From DAOTTX01 sp034437515 (lineage in GTDB: Bacteria; Chloroflexota; Anaerolineae; Aggregatilineales; Phototrophicaceae): 64,000 bases of DNA. A program made the position numbers and the translations under genes. Of this stretch, positions 16,840 to 24,643 are shown piece after piece. Positions within the stretch are counted from its first letter, which is position 1; the number at the start of each line of letters is the position of its first letter. A model generated the notes under the pieces. That model ran no database searches and was not told where the DNA came from. It saw nothing but the letters and a program-made list of their open reading frames with translations. The stretch covers positions 3,647 through 67,646 of the forward strand of contig DAOTTX010000232.1 in the NCBI GenBank assembly GCA_034437515.1, read 5' to 3'.

Positions 16840-18692
16840 GTGTTGTCTCTCTGTCTTAAGTCGCTCGAATACGCATCTCGCAGTTCATTAAAGCGGCGCA
16901 TACTATCTTCCAGACCGCCGCGCCGGCTGCGTGCCAGCCATAACGCTCGCTGTTGCATGATGAGGCCGTCCAACTCGTGCAGCAGCGCCGCTGAGGACTC
17001 ATACGCTTGACCTTGTGTGAATAGCAGACGCTTTGCCCCGTGTTTGAGCAGTGCGGTGACCTGTTGCCACTCCCGGACGATCAAAGCCGCATCCGAACGC
17101 TGCATCCGCGCTTGTTGGATCGGCGCGATAATCCGATCAATCTCGCCGAGGGTGTGCCGCAGGTTTTCGGGGGAAATATCCGCCGGGGCACCGCCCCATT
17201 TTTCGATGCGCTCGATGCCGTTTTGCAGGTCATCCCACAGGAGGGCGTAAGCCAATACCTGCCCGTTGATATAAGCCGGGCCGATCTGCTGGTAGATATT
17301 GCCCAGATCAACCGTGAGCCGTCCCATAATCTCGGCGGCATCTTGATAGACGAAACGGTCTAAAGCCCGGGCCAGATCAAGATTGTGATTTTGCTCGTAA
17401 CCCCATGCGACTGCTGCTGCCGTCACCATACCGGCATACGAGACCGGGTACGGCTGCCAATGTCCATGATCGCCCCAATCAGTGAGCAGCAACCCGACCG
17501 CGCCTTGTTCCAGCCCATGACGCGCCGCGCTGCGGATGTTTCCAACTGCGTTATCGGTACGTCCGACAAGGCTGTTCCAGCTTGAAGTACCCGGACACAC
17601 ATAAAACGGAATGCCAGCCTCCGCATAGCGTTTACAGTGATCTTCAAACGGATGGTTGGCTTCGTATCCCCATTCCATCACGGTGATGTCATCCGGCAGT
17701 TCGGGGATCAGGTCGGGGTACTTAATAATGATGTCCCCCCAGAACATGATCTCGCGCCCGTGTGCTTTGACATCGCGGTACAGTTTGAGCAGCCAATCAA
17801 GATACACACGTCCGCCGTGCGCTTTGATAGACGCCTTGCTTTTCCCCTCGCCGAGTTCCCAGGGTTCGTCACAACCGATATTAAGCCGCTGGCTGGTGAA
17901 ATGGGGCAGCAGTCCGTTGTAAAGGCTGGTCATCAGGTCGAGACTGCCAGGTTCCAACGGTGCCAGCGTACTCGGACTGCGCCAGCGACCGGTCGGGCTG
18001 GTGAAGCCTTCGGGCGCTTCCGCGAGGTGATGATAGCGATCATGTTTGAGCCAGCGTTCCATATGACCCAGGCTGTTCTGGTTGGGCACCAGTTCGATGT
18101 GTCGCTGGCGGCAGTAGCGATCAAGCAGTAGAATGTCCTGCGGCGTCAGCGGGTCTGCATGTTCCCAGACGATTTCGTGACCGGGATAGGCGAAGGTATG
18201 CTCGACGTAAAGCTGCAACTGGTTGAACTTGAGCGCGGCGAGGTCATCCACCAGTTGAAACAGGGTCGCGCGGGTCGGCACACGATCCCGGCTGACATCA
18301 AGCATGAACCCGCGCTGAAAAAAATCCGGTTGGTCGTCGATGCGCAGCCCTGGTAGCCGGGGTGCATTGGTCATGAGAAGTTGGCGCAGCGTTATTAACC
18401 CGTAAAACAACCCCGCTACATCACCACCTACGATGTTGATGCCGGTGTTATCAACAGTAAGTTGATAGCCCTGGACGGGCAGTGCCGTTTCAAGACGAAG
18501 GCGCACTGTTGCATCCGGTATATCGACACCGATGTCATATTTGTAGCCGTGCTCTTGCAACACGGCTTGAATCCATTCACCCTCGAACAGCACGTTCGGG
18601 GCCGGGATTGAGATCTTGCCGTGCTGGGATAGGGTATAAGCTGGGCTGGTACGCTTCAGTTGGCGCGGTTGGGGAACGAGTAGTATTTGCAT
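16836..18692 (-). CDS. GH20-type beta-N-acetylhexosaminidase
   Basis: 618 residues, no signal peptide, so intracellular. The N-terminal part (1-125) is the GH20b-like alpha/beta domain; the catalytic barrel follows with RGFMLDVSRDRVPT (about 128), LQLYVEHTFAYPGHE, PNQNSLGHMERWL and the Asp-Glu pair in LNIGCDEPWELG (near 273-279), the polarising Asp and acid/base Glu of the family; the usual HxGGDE is varied to NIGCDE. Family enzymes release terminal GlcNAc or GalNAc by substrate-assisted catalysis. An AAGGAT ribosome site precedes the ATG. It is convergent with the ABC operon and complements GH38 and NanE in breaking down GlcNAc-mannose glycans. Confidence 0.85.
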   Translation of the reverse strand: MQILLVPQPRQLKRTSPAYTLSQHGKISIPAPNVLFEGEWIQAVLQEHGYKYDIGVDIPDATVRLRLETALPVQGYQLTVDNTGINIVGGDVAGLFYGLITLRQLLMTNAPRLPGLRIDDQPDFFQRGFMLDVSRDRVPTRATLFQLVDDLAALKFNQLQLYVEHTFAYPGHEIVWEHADPLTPQDILLLDRYCRQRHIELVPNQNSLGHMERWLKHDRYHHLAEAPEGFTSPTGRWRSPSTLAPLEPGSLDLMTSLYNGLLPHFTSQRLNIGCDEPWELGEGKSKASIKAHGGRVYLDWLLKLYRDVKAHGREIMFWGDIIIKYPDLIPELPDDITVMEWGYEANHPFEDHCKRYAEAGIPFYVCPGTSSWNSLVGRTDNAVGNIRSAARHGLEQGAVGLLLTDWGDHGHWQPYPVSYAGMVTAAAVAWGYEQNHNLDLARALDRFVYQDAAEIMGRLTVDLGNIYQQIGPAYINGQVLAYALLWDDLQNGIERIEKWGGAPADISPENLRHTLGEIDRIIAPIQQARMQRSDAALIVREWQQVTALLKHGAKRLLFTQGQAYESSAALLHELDGLIMQQRALWLARSRRGGLEDSMRRFNELRDAYSSDLRQRDNT

Positions 18693-18739
18693 AATAGCAT
18701 CCTTCTATTTCGACAATGTCACATTAGATAATGCTGATT

Positions 18740-19072
18740 CTAACGTTTTCTGTGGTCAGCATAAATCACCTGTCCTGAAGTCGAGATAAGCAAATTGTGC
18801 AGCCAGTTGTCATGATAAACCAAACCATTGAGTTTGTGCGCTGGGGACTGGCATCGTTTACGAATCTTGGCTCGTGGGCAATAGGATCGGAAAGTGTGCA
18901 ATAGTGCCCAACCGCGCATATGGAACTCTGCTGACATGAGATGACCGTGGAAGTAGCGGGCGCTATAGAGACAACGATCCATCGGTTCCATGTGACGGTC
19001 AATCATGTTGCTGGTGCGATGGGCGTCTGGATGTTGAAACGCAAGCAGAAAGTCGCCCGTTTTAGCACACAG
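18740..19072 (-). pseudogene. C-terminal fragment of a transposase
   Basis: About 110 codons on the minus strand contain FQHPDAHRTSNMIDRHMEP, RYFHGHLMSAE, RGWALLHTF, AHKLNGLVYHDNWLHNLL, the kind of C-terminal segment seen in a group of transposase-like proteins common in Chloroflexota and cyanobacterial genomes. Nothing homologous remains upstream: the frame above residue 45 runs antisense through a second, unrelated IS fragment. It is a decayed remnant; the family name is uncertain. Confidence 0.5.
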
Positions 19073-19083
19073 CTTATGAATTG

Positions 19084-19266
19084 GGTAGCGCCTTGAAATC
19101 ACCCCTGTGGCCAGGCATAAAGGTCGAGCGAACCTTTGCTTGGCTTTGTAATTATCGTCGCTTGAGCAAGGATTACGAAGAACTGACAGAAACTTCAGAA
19201 GCAACGATTTATGCAGCGATGACTCATCTCATGGTCAGACGCTTAGCATGCCTCAAAGCCGCATGA
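19084..19266 (+). pseudogene. C-terminal fragment of an IS5-family transposase
   Basis: The codons VERTFAWLCNYRRLSKDYEELTETSEA and the following IYAAMTHLMVRRLA match the highly conserved C-terminus of IS5-group DDE transposases; the catalytic Glu region begins just here. The N-terminal and central parts are missing. The bases after the stop (ACTCTTCTCAAACCGCTTCTT, from 19268) resemble the terminal inverted repeat of such elements. It abuts the oppositely oriented fragment at 18740-19072. Confidence 0.65.
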
Positions 19267-19301
19267 TACTCTTCTCAAACCGCTTCTTAGAATCAGGAAA
19301 T

Positions 19302-19337
19302 AAAAAAGCGGAGATGAGCTTATAGGTTCATCCCCGC
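19302..19337 (-). terminator. Rho-independent terminator of the cold-shock gene
   Basis: On the minus strand GCGGGGATGA (19337-19328) pairs with TCATCTCCGC (19317-19308), with one G-U pair, followed by TTTTTT (19307-19302). It lies 30 bp after the csp stop codon. Confidence 0.8.
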
Positions 19338-19365
19338 ATTTCAGATTAGACGCAACTAGCGCGTG

Positions 19366-19581
19366 TTAGCTTTTCACGACCGTGACAGCACTAGCCTGCA
19401 TGCCTTTTTTGCCCTGGGTGATTTCGAATTCAACCTTTGCACCCTCGTCGAGCGAGCGATATCCAGTGCTTTGAATCTCCGAGTAATGGACGAAAAGATC
19501 ATCGCCATCCTCTTGGGCGATAAAACCAAAGCCCTTATCCCCGTTGAACCACTTTACTGTACCTTGAGTACGATTTGCCAT
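19366..19581 (-). CDS. Cold-shock protein, CspA family
   Basis: 71 residues starting MANRTQGTVKWFNGDKGFGFI with the RNP1 motif KGFGFI and RNP2 motif DLFVHYSEI, the nucleic-acid-binding core of the CspA/CspD beta barrel. It should bind single-stranded RNA or DNA and melt RNA secondary structure. I choose the ATG at 19581 because AGGAG lies nine bases upstream; a longer in-frame reading would add 72 residues of low-complexity, AT-rich leader. The untranslated leader seems long, as is usual for cold-shock genes with RNA thermosensing. Confidence 0.95.
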   Translation of the reverse strand: MANRTQGTVKWFNGDKGFGFIAQEDGDDLFVHYSEIQSTGYRSLDEGAKVEFEITQGKKGMQASAVTVVKS

Positions 19582-19888
19582 TGTTGTTTCTCCTAAAAGA
19601 ATTGGGTTTTGCCACAACCTAGTCACACAAAATCCAATTGTTTTTAGGATACTCTGTGTTTTTTGAGTTTTACTTGTGGAGTGCATCTGTAATCTCTTTA
19701 ATCGGAGATTATCGTTGCTGTATACTCTATTTAGTTTCTCTGTTGAGGTTGATGGGTGCGTAACCAACGCACCAATGTAGCTTGACACAATTGTCAATTT
19801 ATTTTCTACATTGCTCTACTAGCATAACACAGATCAAGCAAAAAGATAGGGTGATATCAATATCTAATCACTACCCTCTATTGATAGC
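19582..19888. other. AT-rich leader and upstream region of the cold-shock gene
   Basis: No gene seen in about 300 bases. It contains an inverted repeat GGTGCG / CGCACC (19755-19773) and a second one TTGACA-CAAT-TGTCAA (19782-19797) that on the minus strand offers a perfect TTGACA -35 box for csp. I could not find a convincing -10 at the right spacing. Confidence 0.45.
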
Positions 19889-20176
19889 TCAATACGTGAA
19901 AAATTGAGTATCCCGTTGGAGCCAGATAACCAGCCCGACCCATATCAGCACAGGAACAGCAAGCGCCAGGTAAGCGAGAAGCGTTTGCCCCGTCCTTTGC
20001 AAAATGAACGACGCAGCAACCCCCAGAAAGCCAACAAGCGGAGCCAGTGTAAGCAACAACTGACCGATGCGCTGAAAAGCAGGGTTCATGCCACCTCCGC
20101 TCAGGCTAGCCATGATGCCCAAACACATCATCGGAGCGATCATACATGAAACAGCAATCTGTAGTAGTCGAAGCAT
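19889..20176 (-). CDS. Small membrane protein of unknown function
   Basis: 95 residues with three probable membrane helices: IAVSCMIAPMMCLGIMASL (about 7-25), LLLTLAPLVGFLGVAASFIL (about 40-59) and LLAYLALAVPVLIWVGLVIWL (about 66-86). A strong AGGAGAT ribosome site stands ten bases before the ATG. I do not recognise a family. It lies 65 bp downstream of a small hypothetical ORF on the same strand and is unrelated to the sugar clusters around it. Confidence 0.7.
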   Translation of the reverse strand: MLRLLQIAVSCMIAPMMCLGIMASLSGGGMNPAFQRIGQLLLTLAPLVGFLGVAASFILQRTGQTLLAYLALAVPVLIWVGLVIWLQRDTQFFTY

Positions 20177-20240
20177 CGTTTTTATCTCCTGGGAAATATC
20201 TTGATAGAGGTTGAGTCCCTACCAGGATTTCTTTCACCGA

Positions 20241-20405
20241 CTAATTCTCAATCGTCGCATTGCTGAGAATCTCGCGTGACAGGGGTTCAATCTCCTGGAT
20301 GGTTCCCTCAAATACCACCTGATAGCTTGAAATGCCCTCTACATACTTCGCTGTGACGTACAATTCACGCGACCTCAGCTCATTCTGTGATGCAAGACTA
20401 TTCAT
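20241..20405 (-). CDS. Small hypothetical protein (54 residues)
   Basis: An open frame of 54 codons starting MNSLASQNELRSRELYVTAKYVE and ending EILSNATIEN. The composition is protein-like (charged, alternating hydrophobic, e.g. YQVVFEGTIQEIEPLSREIL) but there is no clear Shine-Dalgarno sequence and the frame is open for a further 30 codons upstream without a start, so it may be the tail of a decayed longer gene. It is on the strand of the small membrane protein that follows. No function can be assigned. Confidence 0.35.
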   Translation of the reverse strand: MNSLASQNELRSRELYVTAKYVEGISSYQVVFEGTIQEIEPLSREILSNATIEN

Positions 20406-20672
20406 TCGGTGTGCCACAAGCGTACCAAAATCGCTAGAGTTACAGGGTGTTTTTGCGCTGAAAACACCCGAATGGGTTATCGAATGACGTTACGCAGCCA
20501 AACAATTGATTACATTAACAAAGGGGGATCATTGTGCTGTAGGGTGATCGCTTCAAATTTTCATGCAATCTTTGCGCTTTTCTGATTCATCCCCCCCGGC
20601 CTATATCCATTAGCTCGCGCGGTCGCACGGGGAAGCCCGAATGTAGGATGCTGAAAACAAAAAGGAACAGCT
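20406..20672. other. Spacer with a strong hairpin
   Basis: No gene seen. GGGTGTTTT (20445-20453) pairs perfectly with AAAACACCC (20461-20469) around seven bases. There is no U-tract downstream of it on either strand beyond the T-run inside the arm. Confidence 0.5.
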
Positions 20673-20843
20673 ATGTTCCCCGAAACCAATATCCTGTTCT
20701 ATTTTGCCGACCTGGGAGACTTGAAAACGGGCAAAGACACCACGCACCCGCTGGTGAATATTATCATGCTTGGGCTTCTTGCAATAAGCATCCAACTTAA
20801 AGCCCCACGACAGTTACAATTCAGACATGACCTATCAGCTTAA
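20673..20843 (+). pseudogene. N-terminal remnant of an ISAs1-like transposase
   Basis: A 56-codon frame starting MFPETNILFYFADLGDLKTGKDT and continuing HPLVNIIMLGLLAISIQ. The pattern F-A-D-L-x-D ... H-P-L-x-x-I-I resembles the DDE_Tnp_1-associated N-terminal domain of ISAs1-family transposases, where FADLPDPR and HPLLDIIVIAL are typical. It stops after about 56 residues and the rest of the transposase is missing. Its end overlaps the convergent STAS gene. Assignment is tentative. Confidence 0.4.
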
Positions 20844-21182
20844 CCCGTGAGTTTGCAGTGCATTTAAGGCGCTTTCTACTTCGATAAAATAACGAAAAAG
20901 CTCATGGCTTTCGCTTTCTTCAATCTTAAAATGTATATCTGGACGCACACCGATGAGTGCCAGAGTGCCATATCGTGCTTTCATCTCGAGTGCAATATCA
21001 ACAAGCAGTGTCATACCGTTCTCGTCGATGTTTTCGGTCGCGGTGAGGTCGATGACAAGCCGGTAATGCCCTCTTTCAAGCGCTTTATTCAACATGGTAC
21101 GCACGCGGTTGACATTGTGTTTGTCGAGGGAAGTGTCCAAACTGACGAGGACCGCGAACAATGATTGTTGAGGGTCTTTCAT
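20835..21182 (-). CDS. STAS-domain protein lacking the phospho-serine
   Basis: 115 residues forming one STAS domain, like anti-anti-sigma factors of the SpoIIAA/RsbV type: SLFAVLVSLDTSLDK, YRLVIDLTATENIDENGMTLLVDIALEMK, GTLALIGVRPDI. In SpoIIAA-like proteins a phosphorylated Ser follows the Asp of the central loop (D-S-x-G); here the loop is IDENGMTLL, with no Ser or Thr at that site. It may therefore be permanently in the unphosphorylated-like or phosphomimetic (Glu) state. No anti-sigma kinase gene is adjacent. A second STAS gene is encoded 165 bp upstream on the same strand. Confidence 0.8.
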   Translation of the reverse strand: MKDPQQSLFAVLVSLDTSLDKHNVNRVRTMLNKALERGHYRLVIDLTATENIDENGMTLLVDIALEMKARYGTLALIGVRPDIHFKIEESESHELFRYFIEVESALNALQTHGLS

Positions 21183-21347
21183 GGTGCCCTACTTTCTATC
21201 TTTACACGCATATTATGGGCACGGCGTAAAAAAACGGTGTCAACTTTATCGAAATTTCCCGAACATGAATCGCTTACCTGACTCTATTATAATCTTCAAA
21301 AATTATTTCGGTATGTAACGAATGTCATATTTTAATACGACAACAGT

Positions 21348-21674
21348 TTAATAATGAAACAGTGTGCTACCCGCGCCATCTAAGGGTGACGGATGGTGCG
21401 AAAATGTCTTCAGCGCGTTGGTACGAGAGAAAACTTGTTCAACCACTGGTTGCAAACCGGTTAGGATGAGTTCACCACCGTTGCTGCGCGCATAGGCTTG
21501 CATTTCCAAGAGCATACGCAAACCGGGAATACCGAGATAATCGGTGTGCGTCAAATCAATCAGCAATGTGTGCTGTCCCTTCCGGATGCGTGCTGCCAAC
21601 AATCGCTTAAACACAGGCGCGTTGACGCAGTCAAGCCGTTTGCTAATGAGGATGGTCGTAGATGGTGTATGCAT
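21348..21674 (-). CDS. STAS-domain protein, second copy, also without the serine
   Basis: 108 residues from the ATG at 21674, preceded by AAGGGG; an in-frame ATG at 21734 would add 20 residues that do not look like STAS. The domain reads TTILISKRLDCVNAPVFKRLL, HTLLIDLTHTDYLGIPGLRMLLEMQAYAR, GELILTGLQPVVEQVF. The usual phospho-Ser position (YLSSAGL-like) is Ile-Pro (YLGIPGL). It is similar in size and layout to the STAS protein encoded downstream, and the pair may function together as a non-phosphorylatable switch. Confidence 0.8.
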   Translation of the reverse strand: MHTPSTTILISKRLDCVNAPVFKRLLAARIRKGQHTLLIDLTHTDYLGIPGLRMLLEMQAYARSNGGELILTGLQPVVEQVFSRTNALKTFSHHPSPLDGAGSTLFHY

Positions 21675-21943
21675 TTTTGACCCCTTACCTTGCACTGTGT
21701 GACAATCGTAATCTATTTCGGACAAGTTGTCCAAGTGATCTTATTGTAGCTGTAAACCTTTACAAACGTCAGACTGAGCTAAAACTTTACGTGGGCTTAT
21801 CTGCGTACCCCTTGCGCAAATTTCGAGATCTGTTATAATGAGAATCAAATGATTTAATTAATCCAATGGATGAAATAATTTTATTTTCATGATGAATATA
21901 TCTGTCCGTCACCCCATCCTCTACAACAGTTAAAGGCACGTCG

Positions 21944-23149
21944 ATGTTACTGGGCACCAACGGTAGTGAGGTCAAGCTCCAGAATATCAGCGCAATATTA
22001 TTGACGCTGCTCCAGCAACGTGATGTTGCTCGTGTGGGGTTAGCCGAAAAACTTGGCGTCTCGACATCGACGGTGACCAACCTGGTCAACGAGTTGATTA
22101 AGCTGGGTCTTGTGATTGAAGAAGGTACAGTACGCCCTGAAGAACCCGTCGTCGGTCGTCCACAGCGGGCATTGCATCTAGTCCCGGACGCCCGTTATGC
22201 CCTCGGTGTACACATCAACGTTGGCATGGTCTACATTGCACTCACCGATATGTGCGGCAAACCGATCACGACGAAAGATTTCAGTCACTCCGTTGATGTC
22301 CCCTGGGTAGAAGTGCTTGACCGCATCTGTACGATGATTACGGAAATCTTGCACTCCCACGACCGGGCGAAAATCGTCGGTGTGGGTGTGGCGGCATCGG
22401 GGCTGGTGCATCAGACGACGGGTGTTAACGTGGTCGCGCCGAACCTCAAATGGCACAACGTCCCCATCCGAGATTATTTACAAGAAAGGCTCGATCTGCC
22501 GGTCGCGGTGGAAAATAATGTGCGGGCGATGGCGCTCGGTGAAGCGTTATTCGGCGAAGCGCGTGGTGTCTACTCGACGGCGTTCGTCTATGCGCGGGTC
22601 GGCGTGGGGGCCGGGTTCGTGGTCGGCGGGCAGTTGTTTCGTGGCGCGGCAGCCGGTGCAGGGGAGATCGGACATACTAAGATCATCTTCCAGAACGGCG
22701 CGACCCGCGAAGTCAAAGACCTGGAAGAATTGTTCTCCGAAGGGGCGATCCGCACCCTGGCGAAAAACATCATCGCCGCAGACCCACATCACCCATTATA
22801 TGGTATTGACCCAACCCTGGGCGATATTTGTGCGGTCGCGTCGGAAGATGAACGCATCCGTGAGATGCTGGAAGACCGCGCTTATCATATGGGACTGGCA
22901 CTGGCAAATCTGGTTAACATCTTCAACCCGGAGTTGATCGTATTGGGCGGTATTTTTCTAAACCGCCCGGATGTGTTTATGCCGATGATCGAAGCGACTA
23001 TCAGAGAAAATGCGTTCGCTGACCTGGGTCAGAAGGTGCGCTTATGTTTAACAAGTTTCGGCAACGACGCCGGTATGATCGGCGCGGCAGCGGTTGCGCT
23101 GGAACGGTATCTATACCGTCCGGTGGATACGATGGCTTACACACGCTAA
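21944..23149 (+). CDS. ROK-family transcriptional regulator (XylR/NagC type)
   Basis: 401 residues: an N-terminal winged helix (about 10-75; ISAILLTLLQQRDVARVGLAEKLGVSTSTVTNLVNELI) followed by a ROK domain with GVHINVGMVYIAL, the GVGVAASGLV segment, VAVENNVRAMALGEALFGEA and FNPELIVLGGIFLNRP. The Cys-rich zinc motif is absent: AGEIGHTKIIFQNGATREVKDLEELF. It should repress the downstream catabolic genes (isomerase, ABC transporter, transaldolase and so on) until the sugar binds. It is followed 20 bp later by the isomerase gene on the same strand. Confidence 0.9.
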   Translation: MLLGTNGSEVKLQNISAILLTLLQQRDVARVGLAEKLGVSTSTVTNLVNELIKLGLVIEEGTVRPEEPVVGRPQRALHLVPDARYALGVHINVGMVYIALTDMCGKPITTKDFSHSVDVPWVEVLDRICTMITEILHSHDRAKIVGVGVAASGLVHQTTGVNVVAPNLKWHNVPIRDYLQERLDLPVAVENNVRAMALGEALFGEARGVYSTAFVYARVGVGAGFVVGGQLFRGAAAGAGEIGHTKIIFQNGATREVKDLEELFSEGAIRTLAKNIIAADPHHPLYGIDPTLGDICAVASEDERIREMLEDRAYHMGLALANLVNIFNPELIVLGGIFLNRPDVFMPMIEATIRENAFADLGQKVRLCLTSFGNDAGMIGAAAVALERYLYRPVDTMAYTR

Positions 23150-23168
23150 CGATTAGGAAAGAACACTT

Positions 23169-24503
23169 ATGCCCACTTCACTCGGATTAATCCCCATTGC
23201 AAGGCCGACCTTTGATGTGCCGCTGGCAGAGGAAAAGACCGCACAGGTACGCGAGGCGTTGACCGGTGCCGGGTTTGAATTGCGCGGCCCCGCAGCCCTG
23301 GTGATGGATGCCGATAGTGTTGCTGCGGCGATCCATGATTTGCAGGACAACCCGCCGCCGCTGTTGGTGTTGCTGCAAGCGTCCTTTGCGGATAGCACGA
23401 TGGCGGTGCAGATCGCCCGTGCAATTGATCGTCCGTTGCTGTTGTGGGCATTGCCAGAAGAACGGGTCGGTGGTCGGCTGCGGTTAAATTCCTTCTGCGG
23501 GATCAACCTCGCCGGGCATGGTCTATGTCGCGCCGGGTTCACCTATGAATACGTCTACGCCGAACCGGACGACGCCGACGCACTCAACACCGTGCAGATC
23601 ACCGCACGAGCGGCAGCCGTCAAGCATAACCTGACGACCGCGAAGATCGGTCGCATCGGGGAGAACCCCGACGGATTTGACACCTGCCTCGTTGATGAAG
23701 TCGGCTTAAAAGAACGGCTCGGCCTCGATGTGGTGCAGGTGGCGCTCGGCGAAGTATTCGAGGGCGCGAAGCAAGCCGAACCGGAAGCAGTCGCCGCTGC
23801 CGAAGCAAAAGTCAAGTCTCGCGTCGCTGGCGTCGAGTCGATGGAACCGGAAGCGACCAGAGGCACGCTCAGCACTTACGTCACCCTGCGTGAAATGGCA
23901 GATCAACGTGGGCTGCATGGTCTCGCGGTGCGTTGTTGGCCGGAGTTCTTCACCGAGATGGGCTGCTCGGCCTGTGGTGCGATGTCCATGATGAGCGATG
24001 AGTCCGTCCCGGCGAGCTGCGAAGCCGACGTCAACGGGACGATTACCCAGTTGATGCTGCAATGGCTCAGCGGGGAACCGGCGTTCGGCAGCGATGTCGT
24101 CAGCTTCGATACTGAGGAGGACATCGCCGTGTTATGGCACTGCGGCCTCGCCCCACTCAGCATGGCAGACCCCGACACACAACCAGAAGCGACCATCCAC
24201 AGCAACCGACAGATGCCGCTGTTGATGCAATTCCCGCTGAAGCCGGGCCGGGTGACAATCGCACGGTTGAGCGAAGCCAGCGGCGAGTTCCGTCTGGTGA
24301 TCGGCACCGGCGAGATGCTCAAAGCACCACCAGCCTTCACCGGGACGACCGGCACACTCCGGTTTGACAACGGCGCGGCGGCCGTGCTGGATACGATCAT
24401 GCGGGAAGGGTTGGAGCATCACGTCTCCCTGACCTACGGCGATCACGTCGAAGCATTGGAAGTGTTAGCGCGGATGCTACGTTTGCCGGTGTTGCACTTA
24501 TAA
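23169..24503 (+). CDS. L-fucose/L-arabinose isomerase-like sugar isomerase
   Basis: 444 residues with the two-domain layout of the FucI/AraA-like family. The signature region is AVRCWPEFFTEMGCSACGAMSMM (about 255-277) followed by PASCEADVNGTITQLMLQWLSG (about 282-303), in which the Glu and Asp are candidate Mn ligands; the C-terminal part is FRLVIGTGEML and GLEHHVSLTYGDH with His for the third ligand. Members interconvert aldoses and ketoses. The exact sugar cannot be read from sequence. The transaldolase at 28639 would act on the ketose formed. AGGAAAG precedes the ATG, and the gene is the first after the ROK repressor. Confidence 0.8.
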   Translation: MPTSLGLIPIARPTFDVPLAEEKTAQVREALTGAGFELRGPAALVMDADSVAAAIHDLQDNPPPLLVLLQASFADSTMAVQIARAIDRPLLLWALPEERVGGRLRLNSFCGINLAGHGLCRAGFTYEYVYAEPDDADALNTVQITARAAAVKHNLTTAKIGRIGENPDGFDTCLVDEVGLKERLGLDVVQVALGEVFEGAKQAEPEAVAAAEAKVKSRVAGVESMEPEATRGTLSTYVTLREMADQRGLHGLAVRCWPEFFTEMGCSACGAMSMMSDESVPASCEADVNGTITQLMLQWLSGEPAFGSDVVSFDTEEDIAVLWHCGLAPLSMADPDTQPEATIHSNRQMPLLMQFPLKPGRVTIARLSEASGEFRLVIGTGEMLKAPPAFTGTTGTLRFDNGAAAVLDTIMREGLEHHVSLTYGDHVEALEVLARMLRLPVLHL

Positions 24504-24643
24504 AATATGAGATCCAGATGGACAAAAATTGTCCATAGCGTTATATATAAGAGATGAGACGAAAGGAGCCGCTTATTTGACAGATGTTTCTAAAATAGTT
24601 CGCACGAAAATCGTTTAATTATTATGTATGGAGAAGAACCAAA

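Noticed and set aside
19582..19797. 72-residue N-terminal extension of the cold-shock protein
   Set aside because: Low-complexity, AT-rich sequence without homology to CspA; AGGAG stands at the correct distance from the ATG at 19581.
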